Shown piece after piece: positions 42,218 to 51,710 of a DNA stretch of 64,000 nucleotides (within the stretch, counting starts at the first letter, position 1; each line of letters begins with the position of its first letter). Position numbers and translations under genes: made by a program. A model generated the notes under the pieces. The model did no database searches, was not told the origin of the DNA, and saw only the letters and a list, made by a program, of their open reading frames with translations. This DNA comes from Maribellus maritimus (GTDB lineage: Bacteria; Bacteroidota; Bacteroidia; Bacteroidales; Prolixibacteraceae). The stretch lies in the NCBI RefSeq assembly GCF_022267315.1, contig NZ_JAIKLE010000004.1, positions 124,001-188,000 on the forward strand, given 5' to 3'.

Positions 42218-44182
42218 CTACCTTTTTATGATTTTTCCTTTCTGGATATTTTCCTTGATTCGCAATTTGTAAAAGTAGATTCCTGAACTTAATTCTCGCA
42301 GGGAAATGCTTCTATCTTCATTCAAATTGGTTGATTTTACAATTGAGCCCTCAACGGTATACAATTCAAATATTCCGGATGTTTTTAAATTCGAAATATA
42401 AATGTAATCATCAGCCGGATTAGGGTAGACATAAACCTGTGGGCTTTCTATATCTGGGACTTTATCGACAATAGGAGTTGAATAATAAAGTGTATTTCTA
42501 GAGCTTTTTACTAATCCGTTTGTGTTTTCATCATATTCAAAAAAAGTAACCTGAGTAAGCATATTGGGGAAATTGTCATAATCAAGTACTCCAAGCCAGG
42601 GAGATAAAACAGAAACCTGAATATCATAAATTGGCAGAACGAGTTCACTGTAATCCCATGTATTATTAGTAACCGTTTCAATTTCAGAGTATTTATACCA
42701 GTCCCGAGTGTTTTTATCCCATCTGTAATTTGTTCCCAGTGTCATATTTCCATTGTTGTCGCGGGCTAAATCATATTTCAGCGTCCCTTTCCAATCATTT
42801 AAATCGTTGTCCCACGTATACCAAACCGTACCAATATAATAGTTGGATAGGTTGTAGTTGAATTGTCTTTTTATTCCGCCTTGCCAGTCTTGATCTGTAT
42901 TATTCCAGGTAAAATAGTAAAGGTTTACGAGGTTGTTATTTGAATCATATTCGTCTATTGTTTTATCTGACGGAATCCACTGGTTTTCTGTACTATTCCA
43001 GTTATAAGTAATTCTGAGGGTTTGATTTCCATAGGAGTCAAATTCATATTCATATTTGTAATGATATCCAACCCAGCTTTCAGTCTCGTCCGACCAGTTG
43101 TATTTGGCTTCAAGAATTTTATTCCCTGAATTGTCAAACTCATATTCTTGTTTATCAGCATTTATCCAACGATTTGATTCAGTGTTCCATGAACTATTGA
43201 TAATAAGGATATCTCGTCCTGCATCATCAAATTTTGTTTCAGTTTTTGTTATTCCCATCCAGTCTTCGGAACTGTCGGACCAGCTATATTTTGTAGTGAT
43301 TTTTAAGTTATGCTCACTGTCATTTAATATATCTGTTTTTTTCTTTTTGACCCAAATTTTATTTTCAAAATTCCAATCAAATTGCAATTGCGATGTCAGA
43401 TTATCAATTGTTTCGTATTCATATTTACCTCTATACTTTAAATCCCAATCGTTTGAAATAAGAGACCATAAATAGTATTCCTCTAAAGTTAAAATGCTGT
43501 CATTTTCATATTCATGAATTAATTTCTGATCGCCGTACCAGTATTTTTCGTCAAAATGCCATTGATATGATGATTCAAGAGTTTGAAAACCGGACGAATT
43601 AAAGCTGTCTTTTTGCATTTTAATATTCATCCAGTCTCGTTCATTGGGATCCCAACCGTAATATGTTTCAAGAACTTTATTTCCATTCGAATCGAACGCA
43701 TATTCATATTTTTTTGTGCCTACCCAGGAGTAAGTGCTATATTCATCAAAATACATTTCTGCTTCCAGGATTTTATTTCCGTAGGAATCATAGTCATATA
43801 TCAGTTTGTTCCATGGAGCCCATTTCGAACTGTCAGAATCCCATAAAAAATCCGTATTCGTTATCAGGCTATCCTGTGAGTTGTAATCATACTGCCACTT
43901 ACGATAACTTTTCCAGTCATTTGTGTTTTCATCCCAATTGCACCACAATTCAAGTGTTTGTTTACCGTTTGAGTTATAATCGTATAAATATTTTCCAGCT
44001 TTTAAAAAGGAGTCTGCTTCAGCATTGTAAAAATCAAAAATCATGCTGTCGAGTGTTGCCTTTTCACTCGTAGCTGATTTCAAATAACTCATTTTTAGAT
44101 CTGAAGTTTGAAAATCGCTGGTTTGACCCAAGGAAAATAATACGAAACAAAATGAGCAGAGGAACAAAATGTTTTTTTTCAT
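42218..44182 (-). CDS. T9SS-exported protein of 14 tandem Trp-rich repeats
   Basis: 654 aa with a Sec signal (MKKNILFLCSFCFVLFSLGQ). From ~75 to ~540 it is almost entirely ~38-residue repeats of form Y-x-W-(D/N/S)-x6-W-x5-8-Y-(E/D)-(Y/F)-D-S-x-G-N-x-(I/T)-L, like a loose YD/Rhs-type repeat. The C-terminal ~75 residues are a type A sorting domain (VYVYPNPADDYIYISNLKTS, ISLRELSSGIYFYKL). It should be secreted and surface-attached. No catalytic domain was recognised; a beta-solenoid or glycan-binding fibre is plausible. Nearest upstream sequence on its strand is a 320-nt gap. Confidence 0.8.
   Translation of the reverse strand: MKKNILFLCSFCFVLFSLGQTSDFQTSDLKMSYLKSATSEKATLDSMIFDFYNAEADSFLKAGKYLYDYNSNGKQTLELWCNWDENTNDWKSYRKWQYDYNSQDSLITNTDFLWDSDSSKWAPWNKLIYDYDSYGNKILEAEMYFDEYSTYSWVGTKKYEYAFDSNGNKVLETYYGWDPNERDWMNIKMQKDSFNSSGFQTLESSYQWHFDEKYWYGDQKLIHEYENDSILTLEEYYLWSLISNDWDLKYRGKYEYETIDNLTSQLQFDWNFENKIWVKKKKTDILNDSEHNLKITTKYSWSDSSEDWMGITKTETKFDDAGRDILIINSSWNTESNRWINADKQEYEFDNSGNKILEAKYNWSDETESWVGYHYKYEYEFDSYGNQTLRITYNWNSTENQWIPSDKTIDEYDSNNNLVNLYYFTWNNTDQDWQGGIKRQFNYNLSNYYIGTVWYTWDNDLNDWKGTLKYDLARDNNGNMTLGTNYRWDKNTRDWYKYSEIETVTNNTWDYSELVLPIYDIQVSVLSPWLGVLDYDNFPNMLTQVTFFEYDENTNGLVKSSRNTLYYSTPIVDKVPDIESPQVYVYPNPADDYIYISNLKTSGIFELYTVEGSIVKSTNLNEDRSISLRELSSGIYFYKLRIKENIQKGKIIKR
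42690..44040 (-). repeat. Fourteen Trp/Tyr repeats inside the T9SS protein
   Basis: Successive W-blocks are CNWDENTNDW, FLWDSDSSKW, MYFDEYSTYSW, YGWDPNERDW, YQWHFDEKYW, YLWSLISNDW, FDWNFENKIW, YSWSDSSEDW, SSWNTESNRW, YNWSDETESW, YNWNSTENQW, FTWNNTDQDW, YTWDNDLNDW and YRWDKNTRDW. Spacing is about 114 nt. Divergence in sequence but not in length suggests selection on repeat geometry. Confidence 0.85.
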
Positions 44183-44444
44183 TTGAGGTTGTATTTGGTT
44201 TGTTTAAGATTTAAAGTTTAATGTAATTTTATTTTAAGTAAATTTAATTATTAAATTCTTATTTGAGAATTATTATAATTGAAAACATTTGTTCGTATTA
44301 AAGGTGTTTGTAATCAGTGCAATATAGGAATTTCACCATTAAGAAATTGTTTTTGTAATATTGATTCCCTGTGTTCAATAAGGTGAAGTTTTACTTTTCC
44401 CATTCAGTTTATCAATAAAAAAATATTTCATTTTCATTTTTTTT
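44183..44444 (+). other. AT-rich divergent intergenic region
   Basis: The gap between the T9SS repeat protein and the PUL sigma factor is ~320 nt, strongly A/T-rich, with no coding remnant or hairpin that I can support. It must hold promoters for both directions; only the sigma-side -7 box could be picked out. Confidence 0.5.
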
Positions 44445-44452
44445 TAGTTTTG
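44445..44452 (+). promoter_or_regulatory. Candidate -7 box (TAGTTTTG) for the PUL sigma factor
   Basis: TAGTTTTG matches TAnnTTTG 50 nt before the ATG at 44503, giving a leader of about 45 nt. Embedded in poly-T, so chance is possible. Confidence 0.35.
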
Positions 44453-44502
44453 GAGTGGTACAAAAATTAAGGTGTGGTATTTCAACGGAGTAAACCTAAC
44501 TA

Positions 44503-45117
44503 ATGAAATTGGAAGAAAGGAATAGTGATAGCAGGCTTTGGCAGGATTTTCTTAATGGAAGCAAAATTGCATTCCAAAGTATTTATTTTGCTCATTACCG
44601 TTTTTTATATAATTATTGTAGAAAATTCACCAATGATTCAGCATTGGTTGAAGATATTATTCAGGATTTATTTGTAACACTATTGGTAAAACGAGGTTCT
44701 TTAAGCCAAACCGACAATATTCGTTTTTACTTGTTTTGTTCAATCAGACGTAAGCTTTTTAAAACCTTAAATACAAAACAATATAAAGTAACCGATTTGT
44801 TTGATAACAATAATCCCAAATTTCTTTTTGAAGAGAGCGTTGAACCTGCATACGGCGACGACGAGGAACAGAATCGGTTGAGAAGGAAGTTGCTTGCTTC
44901 TGTTAATCGACTGGGAGAACGCCAAAAGGAGATTGTTTATCTAAAATATCACTCGGGTTTGAATAGTAAAGAAATTGCTGAAGTTTTAGGCGTATCCCAT
45001 CAAACAGTTCGAAATACACTTTGTAATTCCCTGATAAAGATTAGAAAAGATTTTGAAGATGAAATTCCCAAAGGACGAATGGTAGTGTTGTTTCGTAGTT
45101 TTTTTTATGAATTATAG
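44503..45117 (+). CDS. ECF sigma-70 factor of the PUL (Bacteroides expansion family)
   Basis: 204 aa. Region 2 shows VEDIIQDLFVTLLVKRGSLS and IRFYLFCSIRRKLFK; region 4 shows KEIAEVLGVSHQTVRNTL. This is the ECF group that pairs with FecR and a SusC carrying an STN domain, so that substrate binding at the outer membrane releases the sigma factor to express the locus. fecR follows 81 nt downstream, then susC/susD. A short C-terminal tail (GRMVVLFRSFFYEL) is family-like. Confidence 0.93.
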   Translation: MKLEERNSDSRLWQDFLNGSKIAFQSIYFAHYRFLYNYCRKFTNDSALVEDIIQDLFVTLLVKRGSLSQTDNIRFYLFCSIRRKLFKTLNTKQYKVTDLFDNNNPKFLFEESVEPAYGDDEEQNRLRRKLLASVNRLGERQKEIVYLKYHSGLNSKEIAEVLGVSHQTVRNTLCNSLIKIRKDFEDEIPKGRMVVLFRSFFYEL

Positions 45118-45198
45118 AAACGAATAAATAAAAATGGTTTTTATGATAGTACAATTTTTGAAATGCTGTATTTGTAGATTATTGAATTGATTGGTTAA

Positions 45199-46257
45199 AT
45201 GAACGCAGATATACAAAATATAGATGATTTTCTGGCAAACGATGAGTTTAACGAATATGTTTTGCATAATTCAGAAAAACAGAAAAAGAAATGGACACTC
45301 TTTTTTAAGGAGCATCCTGAATTGGAAGAGGAGGCAATACGTGCCCGGAAAATAATAAAAGAACTTTATTCATTAAAAGATACGACGTCAAACAAAGAAA
45401 TAAATGAGTTTCGTTTGCAAAGGAATTATGAGGATATCTGGAAAAAATACAAAAACATAAAATCAAAATCTACTATTTTATTTGCCTCAAAATGGATTTG
45501 GAAAAGTGTAGCGGCTGCAAGTGTGGTTGTAATAGCCATTTCTTTTTATTGGTTGATGAATAATTATGTTGGCTCGAAATATAAATCGCAGGAGTTTTCC
45601 GAGATATATGTTCCTGCTTCAGAGAAAAGTCAAATTAAATTACCTGATGGTTCAATGGTTTGGCTGAATTCACAAACAAAAATCAAATATTCAAGTGAAT
45701 TTAATAAAGATGAAAGGATTTTGTTTCTCTCGGGAGAAGCATACTTTGAGGTAACCAGCAATAAAAAAATACCTTTTCTGGTTGTCACCGACAAAGCAGA
45801 AGTTCAGGTTGTAGGAACTAAGTTTAACGTGAAAGCCTATTCAAATGAAGACAAGGTAGAAACAGCTTTGGTGGAGGGGAAAATTAAGTTTATCGGTGTC
45901 GGTGCTGAGCATCCAATTGAACTTAAACCGGGTGATAAAGCAGTTTATAATCCGGATACGCAAAAACTAATTGTGACAGAGGAAGATGTTAATGCTGAAG
46001 CTGCGTGGAAAGATGGAAAAATCGTATTTAGAAACAGTCCTTTGTCTGAAGTTTGCAAGACGTTGGAGCGCAGGTACGATGTTAAAATAGTTATTGAAGA
46101 TACAAACGGAAATTTAAATTCTCATCCGTTTACGTTTACTATTGAAGGAGAAGATATACAGCACATTTTTACCTATTTGGGTAAAGCCGCTCCGATCAAA
46201 TTTGTTTCGCAGAAAGAACAGAATAAAATTAAATACCTGATTTATCCATTGGATTAA
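45199..46257 (+). CDS. FecR-family anti-sigma factor
   Basis: 352 aa. A cytoplasmic N-terminus of ~95 residues is followed by a membrane helix (~98-115, VAAASVVVIAISFYWLM). The periplasmic FecR domain (~130-235) shows KSQIKLPDGSMVWLNSQTKI and ILFLSGEAYFEV, and a C-terminal DUF4974 domain lies at ~275-350 (FRNSPLSEVCKTLERRYDV). It holds the upstream sigma factor and receives the STN signal from SusC. The gap to susC is 130 nt and contains a perfect 11-bp hairpin. Confidence 0.95.
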   Translation: MNADIQNIDDFLANDEFNEYVLHNSEKQKKKWTLFFKEHPELEEEAIRARKIIKELYSLKDTTSNKEINEFRLQRNYEDIWKKYKNIKSKSTILFASKWIWKSVAAASVVVIAISFYWLMNNYVGSKYKSQEFSEIYVPASEKSQIKLPDGSMVWLNSQTKIKYSSEFNKDERILFLSGEAYFEVTSNKKIPFLVVTDKAEVQVVGTKFNVKAYSNEDKVETALVEGKIKFIGVGAEHPIELKPGDKAVYNPDTQKLIVTEEDVNAEAAWKDGKIVFRNSPLSEVCKTLERRYDVKIVIEDTNGNLNSHPFTFTIEGEDIQHIFTYLGKAAPIKFVSQKEQNKIKYLIYPLD

Positions 46258-46327
46258 ATTGAGGATTAAATGAACCAATAAATATATAGAACAAAACAAC
46301 AATGAAAACTTAGTCAATAAAAATTAT

Positions 46328-46356
46328 AATGAAGGGTGGTCGCAACACCCTTCATT
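46328..46356 (+). other. Perfect hairpin between fecR and susC
   Basis: AATGAAGGGTG pairs with CACCCTTCATT, an 11-bp stem with a 7-nt loop, 71 nt after the fecR stop and 32 nt before the susC ATG. No T tract follows, so it is not a classical terminator. It could be an mRNA stabiliser, an RNase-processing point or an attenuator that sets different levels of FecR and SusC. Confidence 0.6.
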
Positions 46357-46387
46357 AACGATTTGATTCACAATATGATTCAATAAA

Positions 46388-49300
46388 ATGTCAAATTCAA
46401 ACCATTACAAAATTATGGAAAAAAAACGAGAAGTTGTTAATGTGGGTGAATTACATCCATTATTAGGCAAATTATTTAGAGTTATGAAACTAACTGCTTT
46501 TTTTTATTTACTGGCAATAATACAAACATTTGCAGTAAATTCTTATTCACAAGTTACCCGCCTTTCTCTTGACATGCGTAATACAACGGTGAAAAACGTA
46601 TTGTTAGAGATCGAGAATAACAGTGAATTTTATTTCATCTACAGCAACAAGCTGATAGATGTTGACCGGAAAGTGAACGTCCAGATGAAAGATAAAAAGG
46701 TGGACGAAATTTTAGATGCTGTTTTTGCCGGGCAATCGGTTCAGTATTCCATCATGGACAGACAGGTGATACTGAGCCCCGTAGGAATGAAATTAGAAAG
46801 ATCGGGAGATATCTTTCAGTCGAGCAAAAAGGTGACCGGGAAAGTCAGCGAAAAAAGCGGCATGCCGTTACCCGGTGCCACAATCGTAGTAAAAGGCTCA
46901 TCAAAAGGAACTATTACAGATGAAAACGGAAGTTTTCAATTGACCGGAGTTGGCGAAGATGATATTTTGTTGTTTTCGTTTGTGGGGATGAAAACTCAGG
47001 AGATCCCAGTTGCTGGTAAAACGGAATTCAGTGTTATAATGGAAGACGATGCTATAGGGATTGAAGAAGTGGTCGCTGTTGGTTACGGAACTATGAAAAA
47101 ACGCGATATTGTAGGTTCTGTTGCAACAATCAATAATGATGATATTACCAAAATACCAACAACTAACCTTGCACAAACACTACAAGGTATGTCCAGTGGG
47201 ATGATGGTTACCAATAACAGCGGTCATCCGGGCAGTGAACCTTCTATTCGGGTAAGAGGCTTGAATTCAATCAACCTCAGTTCTAACCCTTTGTGGATAG
47301 TTGACGGGATGCCTATTGTTACCGGAGCAGATGAATCAACTGCAAACGGGGTAAAAGCTGTTTCCCCAATTGCGATGCTTAATCCTAACGATATTGAGTC
47401 AATCCAGGTTTTAAAAGACGCAGCGGCAACTGCTATTTATGGAAACAGAGCTTCAGGCGGTGTTATTTTGGTAACCACAAAATCATATAAAGGAGGCAAG
47501 GTCAACTTAAGCATCAATTATGATGGAGGTGTTTCTTATATCCCTTTTTCGCAAAATGATATTTTTGTTGATTCAAAAACATGGTGGGATGTTATTGATA
47601 AATCAAGAGAAAATGCCGGATTGACAGAAATGACTACCGAATCGGCTCTTAATACCCTTTGCCAGGGGGAAAGGCCCGAAATAACTAAAGAAGAGGCCTT
47701 GGTCACCAGCACAAACCAATTGGGAGCTTTGACACGAACAGCCCAGTACCACCAGTTTGGGCTTTCGGCCAACAAAAGTTTTACCGATGGCGGGATGACA
47801 TTTTCGTTAAGTTATCGGAACGAAGAAGGCTTGATCCACGAAAACGACCTTCAACGGTTGACCAGCCGTTTCAGTATTAACTATAGACCATTGGACAAAG
47901 TTGAGATGGGTTTTAACTCGAACCTTATTTATATGAAGACCAATGGCGTTATGTCGGTTGCTGGCAAAGGCAACGGAGGCTGGAGCAACTGGCACCACAC
48001 ACTTCCCTGGTTTAAAATTTACGATGAGAACTCACAAACCGGATACTGGGGCGTGAACAGCGGCTATAACCTGAGGGCATTTTCAGATCGCGACCTGCAA
48101 CGCAACGATGTTGATAAATACCGTGCGTTGACCAATACATATGTGCAGTGGGAAACTCCGGTAAAAGGGCTTGTAATTAAGGGTGAAGCGGGAGCTGACC
48201 TGATAATGACAAATAATTCATACTGGAAATCGGCCTTGTTGGACCCGGTAGAACCGTATGTTTCTGAAGCTTTAGAGAGAGCAGTTACCGGTACTGTTAT
48301 CAATTACGATACTTACGCTAACTACAAGAAAATAATTAACAATATACACGCTATAGATATTACTGCGGGGTGGGAAGGTACACGTACAAGAAGATATGTG
48401 CGTCATGCATCTGGTTCCGATATCCAGTCCATTTACCCCGAGTTGCGAAAAGTAGGAACAATGAACTCAATGAATGGGGCACTTAGTGACGGACCTTATT
48501 TAATGGGCTTTTTTGCCCGTGCAAACTATAAGCTTTTAGACCGCTATATTTTAAATGCAAGCTACCGTCGCGACGGGCATTCAGCTTTTAACGAAGACAA
48601 CCGATGGGCTGATTTTTACGCATTTGGTGCAGGATGGATTGTCACCGATGAAGAATTCATAGACATACCATGGCTTAACCTTTTAAAATTAAGGGGAAGT
48701 TACGGCACAACAGGTAACAGTGCAGTGGCAAATTCAATGACCTACATGAGATGGGGAGCAACTTCAAGCAAAGTTTTTGGTTCTGAATATTTGACACAAA
48801 GAACAACTGTTGGCCCATTGGGAAGTTCGGATTTAAAATGGGAGGTTACTGCAAACATGGACTTAGGATTTGATTATGGTTTGTTTAAGAACCGTATCAA
48901 TGGATCGTTTGCTGTTTATCACCAATGGATTTCTGATTTGATTCTTATGGGGAATGTCCAACCATCTGTTGGTTACAACACAAACTCAATTTACCAGAAC
49001 GTAGGCGACCTTGAAAACTGGGGAGTAGAATTCAATGTGTCAACAGTAAATATTGAAAAGAAAAATTTTTCGTGGAAGTCGTCTTTTAACGTCAGCACAA
49101 ACAAAAATGAAGTTAAAAAATTAAATGATGCTGAAAGTGGAAAAGGATACATTTCGGGTAACAGGATTCGTAGAATTGGTGAAGCGTTGAATACATGGTA
49201 TCTTGCTGATTATGCCTATGTTGACCCGGATAAAGGTATTTATATGATTAAACAAATTGATGCCGAAAAATGGGACTCTGAGTATGTAACAGAAGAAACA

Positions 49301-49879
49301 GGGGAAATTATCCCGATGACCAACAATAACGTGGACAACAACAAAAAAGTCCTTTCCGGAAAAACGACTACTCCAACCTATTACGGAGGTTTTAACAATA
49401 CTGTCAGCTACAAAAATTTTGATTTGAACCTTCTGTTCAGTTTCGCAGGTGGTCATTATATAAAAAGCCAGATCAGGGAACAAACTTCTCAATTTGTTGG
49501 TGTGGAGTATAACGTAATGAAAGAAATGGTGGGCAACACATGGGAACAAGCAGGCGACCATGCAGAATATCCTCAGTTGATGTCAAACAACTATTACTAC
49601 TACGATCACGAAGGAAATCCTTCAAATACCGTGTACGGATATGCTTCAGTATCTGAAACCACCCGGTTTTTGCAAAAGGGAGATTACATAAGGCTTAAAA
49701 ATATTCAGTTGGGATATACTCTGCCTCGTTCCGTATTTGGAGGGAGCACTTCTATGCGCTTGTTTTTGGGGATGACTAACTTATTGACAATAACCGGGTA
49801 TGATGGTTTAGATCCGGAAACACAGGATGATTTGCCAATGCCTCGGACATTTAACTTTGGTTTATCGTTAAACTTATAA
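46388..49879 (+). CDS. susC: SusC/RagA TonB-dependent outer-membrane transporter with STN domain
   Basis: 1163 aa. Signal region MKLTAFFYLLAIIQTFAVNS lies after a ~35-residue basic leader; an ATG at 46415 is an alternative start. Order is an STN signalling domain (~55-125, LSLDMRNTTVKNVLLEIENN), a carboxypeptidase-like beta domain (~145-220, MPLPGATIVVKGSSKGTITD), plug (~230-350, GYGTMKKRDIVGSVATIN, NPLWIVDGMPIV) and a 22-strand barrel ending FNFGLSLNL. It imports oligosaccharides with energy from TonB. The STN domain means it also signals to FecR. SusD starts 12 nt downstream. Confidence 0.96.
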   Translation: MSNSNHYKIMEKKREVVNVGELHPLLGKLFRVMKLTAFFYLLAIIQTFAVNSYSQVTRLSLDMRNTTVKNVLLEIENNSEFYFIYSNKLIDVDRKVNVQMKDKKVDEILDAVFAGQSVQYSIMDRQVILSPVGMKLERSGDIFQSSKKVTGKVSEKSGMPLPGATIVVKGSSKGTITDENGSFQLTGVGEDDILLFSFVGMKTQEIPVAGKTEFSVIMEDDAIGIEEVVAVGYGTMKKRDIVGSVATINNDDITKIPTTNLAQTLQGMSSGMMVTNNSGHPGSEPSIRVRGLNSINLSSNPLWIVDGMPIVTGADESTANGVKAVSPIAMLNPNDIESIQVLKDAAATAIYGNRASGGVILVTTKSYKGGKVNLSINYDGGVSYIPFSQNDIFVDSKTWWDVIDKSRENAGLTEMTTESALNTLCQGERPEITKEEALVTSTNQLGALTRTAQYHQFGLSANKSFTDGGMTFSLSYRNEEGLIHENDLQRLTSRFSINYRPLDKVEMGFNSNLIYMKTNGVMSVAGKGNGGWSNWHHTLPWFKIYDENSQTGYWGVNSGYNLRAFSDRDLQRNDVDKYRALTNTYVQWETPVKGLVIKGEAGADLIMTNNSYWKSALLDPVEPYVSEALERAVTGTVINYDTYANYKKIINNIHAIDITAGWEGTRTRRYVRHASGSDIQSIYPELRKVGTMNSMNGALSDGPYLMGFFARANYKLLDRYILNASYRRDGHSAFNEDNRWADFYAFGAGWIVTDEEFIDIPWLNLLKLRGSYGTTGNSAVANSMTYMRWGATSSKVFGSEYLTQRTTVGPLGSSDLKWEVTANMDLGFDYGLFKNRINGSFAVYHQWISDLILMGNVQPSVGYNTNSIYQNVGDLENWGVEFNVSTVNIEKKNFSWKSSFNVSTNKNEVKKLNDAESGKGYISGNRIRRIGEALNTWYLADYAYVDPDKGIYMIKQIDAEKWDSEYVTEETGEIIPMTNNNVDNNKKVLSGKTTTPTYYGGFNNTVSYKNFDLNLLFSFAGGHYIKSQIREQTSQFVGVEYNVMKEMVGNTWEQAGDHAEYPQLMSNNYYYYDHEGNPSNTVYGYASVSETTRFLQKGDYIRLKNIQLGYTLPRSVFGGSTSMRLFLGMTNLLTITGYDGLDPETQDDLPMPRTFNFGLSLNL

Positions 49880-49891
49880 AATTTTAAAAAA

Positions 49892-51535
49892 ATGAAAAAG
49901 ATATATATAAAGATATTATTCGCACTGGCTGTTATTATGTCCTTTAGTTCATGCGAAGATTATTTTGAATACGAAAGGACACAAGAATCTGCCTGGACGA
50001 CTACTTTAACATTCGAATCGGGACTATCTTCTGTTTATAACAACATTCATTTTTATGGCTGGCTTACAGATGTTACTAATTCAGCCTTTATTTATACAGA
50101 CTTCCTGATGTCAGGGACTTCTGTTTTGCTAGAAGGATGTAATACCGGTGCACCACTATACAACCGAAGTTTTAGTGAAAATGAAATGGACAATTACTGG
50201 GCAGCGGGTTACCAAATTGTAACCATGTGCAACCTTGCGCTCGATCAGGATGCTGATGGCAATGGAAATCCATTTGGCTTAGATGTTACAGGAAGCGATT
50301 ACCTGCATAATTATAGAAGACAAATTGGTGAATATCATTTTAGTCGTGCATGGGCTTATTGGTATCTGGCAAAAACCTACTGTCCTCCGTATAAACATGG
50401 TGGCGATAATAGTGGCCGGTATATTCCTTTAAAAAATACGGCAGCATACTCTGTTGAAGACATAGAAAATGAAGCCTTAGGTTCAGTCGAAGAGATTTAC
50501 CAACAGGTAATAACCGATTTAAAAGCAGCAAAAGAAATTTTGCCTGAGCAACTTCAACTATCCGGGTGGAGTAATGTCCCCGGGTTTGAATGTGGGCGGC
50601 CAAATAAAATTGTGGCAACGGCATTGCTTGGCAAAGTGTATTTCTTAATGGGAGAGTATGATTTGGCAAAAGCAGAATTTGACGACGTTATTGCGTATGC
50701 AGAAAGTACAGGTACTTATGCATTGGAAGCTCCCAAAGAACCTTTTAACAAGGCTTTTTCTTATGACGTAGGGAAAGAAGTTATTTGGGAAAACAATACC
50801 GGGACGCTGGGGACATCACATAGCAATTATTTTTATGCCGGAATGATTATTGGATACAGGATGAGGTCATCTAATGGTGATGCTGTTGACGTAAATACAG
50901 GCTTTGTTAAAAGCACCTGGAATGCTTATGCAATATCCGATTATGCCGCGGAAAAAATGGGCTGGTTGGAACAGGAAAATGGCGACTATGTGGTTACCGA
51001 AGAAGCTGAAAACGATTTGCGCTATCAACAGGTTTACCACTATATGAAACCTTACCAGGCCGATATGCCAACCAGCGACCCCGAATATTATGAAACAGAA
51101 ACAGTAGCGGGACATGCTGCGGTAACTACCTCGCATATTTATCCCGACAAATACTACAGGGCGCCTGCTCCGTACGGAAGATACACAAAAGTGCCTTATA
51201 TACGTTTGGCCGACATCTACCTGTTGCGTGCCTGGACCAGGATGAACGCCAATGACCTGTCCGGGGCAGCTTCGGACATGAACATGGTTTGGAACCGTGC
51301 ACATCCTGATAATACAGATTTCTATAACACATCAAACGTAGACCACGATGCTATTTATACCGAATACCTTAGGGAGATGACCGGTGAAGGCTGGACCATC
51401 GACTTTATGATGGGTACGCAAATGGATATACCAGCAGGAGACAATCCTGAAACTCCTGCTGTTGCTCCTCCGTATTCTGGCTGGTACTGGCCTATTCCTG
51501 AAAGTGAAAAAGAATTGAATTCATTGTATGATTAG
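49892..51535 (+). CDS. susD: SusD/RagB surface glycan-binding lipoprotein
   Basis: 547 aa. Lipobox SFSSC (Cys21). The TPR-rich SusD fold shows YHFSRAWAYWYLAKTYCPPY, NKIVATALLGKVYFLMGEYD and VPYIRLADIYLLRAWTRMN, and the closing WPIPESEKELN motif. It lids the SusC pore and binds the polysaccharide. It is 12 nt after susC and followed by a candidate terminator before GH92. Confidence 0.95.
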   Translation: MKKIYIKILFALAVIMSFSSCEDYFEYERTQESAWTTTLTFESGLSSVYNNIHFYGWLTDVTNSAFIYTDFLMSGTSVLLEGCNTGAPLYNRSFSENEMDNYWAAGYQIVTMCNLALDQDADGNGNPFGLDVTGSDYLHNYRRQIGEYHFSRAWAYWYLAKTYCPPYKHGGDNSGRYIPLKNTAAYSVEDIENEALGSVEEIYQQVITDLKAAKEILPEQLQLSGWSNVPGFECGRPNKIVATALLGKVYFLMGEYDLAKAEFDDVIAYAESTGTYALEAPKEPFNKAFSYDVGKEVIWENNTGTLGTSHSNYFYAGMIIGYRMRSSNGDAVDVNTGFVKSTWNAYAISDYAAEKMGWLEQENGDYVVTEEAENDLRYQQVYHYMKPYQADMPTSDPEYYETETVAGHAAVTTSHIYPDKYYRAPAPYGRYTKVPYIRLADIYLLRAWTRMNANDLSGAASDMNMVWNRAHPDNTDFYNTSNVDHDAIYTEYLREMTGEGWTIDFMMGTQMDIPAGDNPETPAVAPPYSGWYWPIPESEKELNSLYD

Positions 51536-51572
51536 CATATAAAATAGAGAATAGTCTAAGTGTTCATAAAAT

Positions 51573-51628
51573 CCTTGGGATGCCAGATTTTTTTAGTCTA
51601 GTTACTGGTTTTCCCAAGGTTTTTTTTA
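51573..51628 (+). terminator. Candidate terminator after susD
   Basis: CCTTGGGA (51573-51580) pairs with TCCCAAGG (51612-51619) over a 31-nt loop and is followed by eight T. The loop is long for an intrinsic terminator, so partial read-through into GH92 is likely. Confidence 0.45.
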
Positions 51629-51710
51629 ATCCCCTGTATGAGCTAAAATTTAGTTCAATGTCAGATAAAGAAATCACGGAAAACGAATCAGGATATTCAA
51701 AAAAGAAGTC

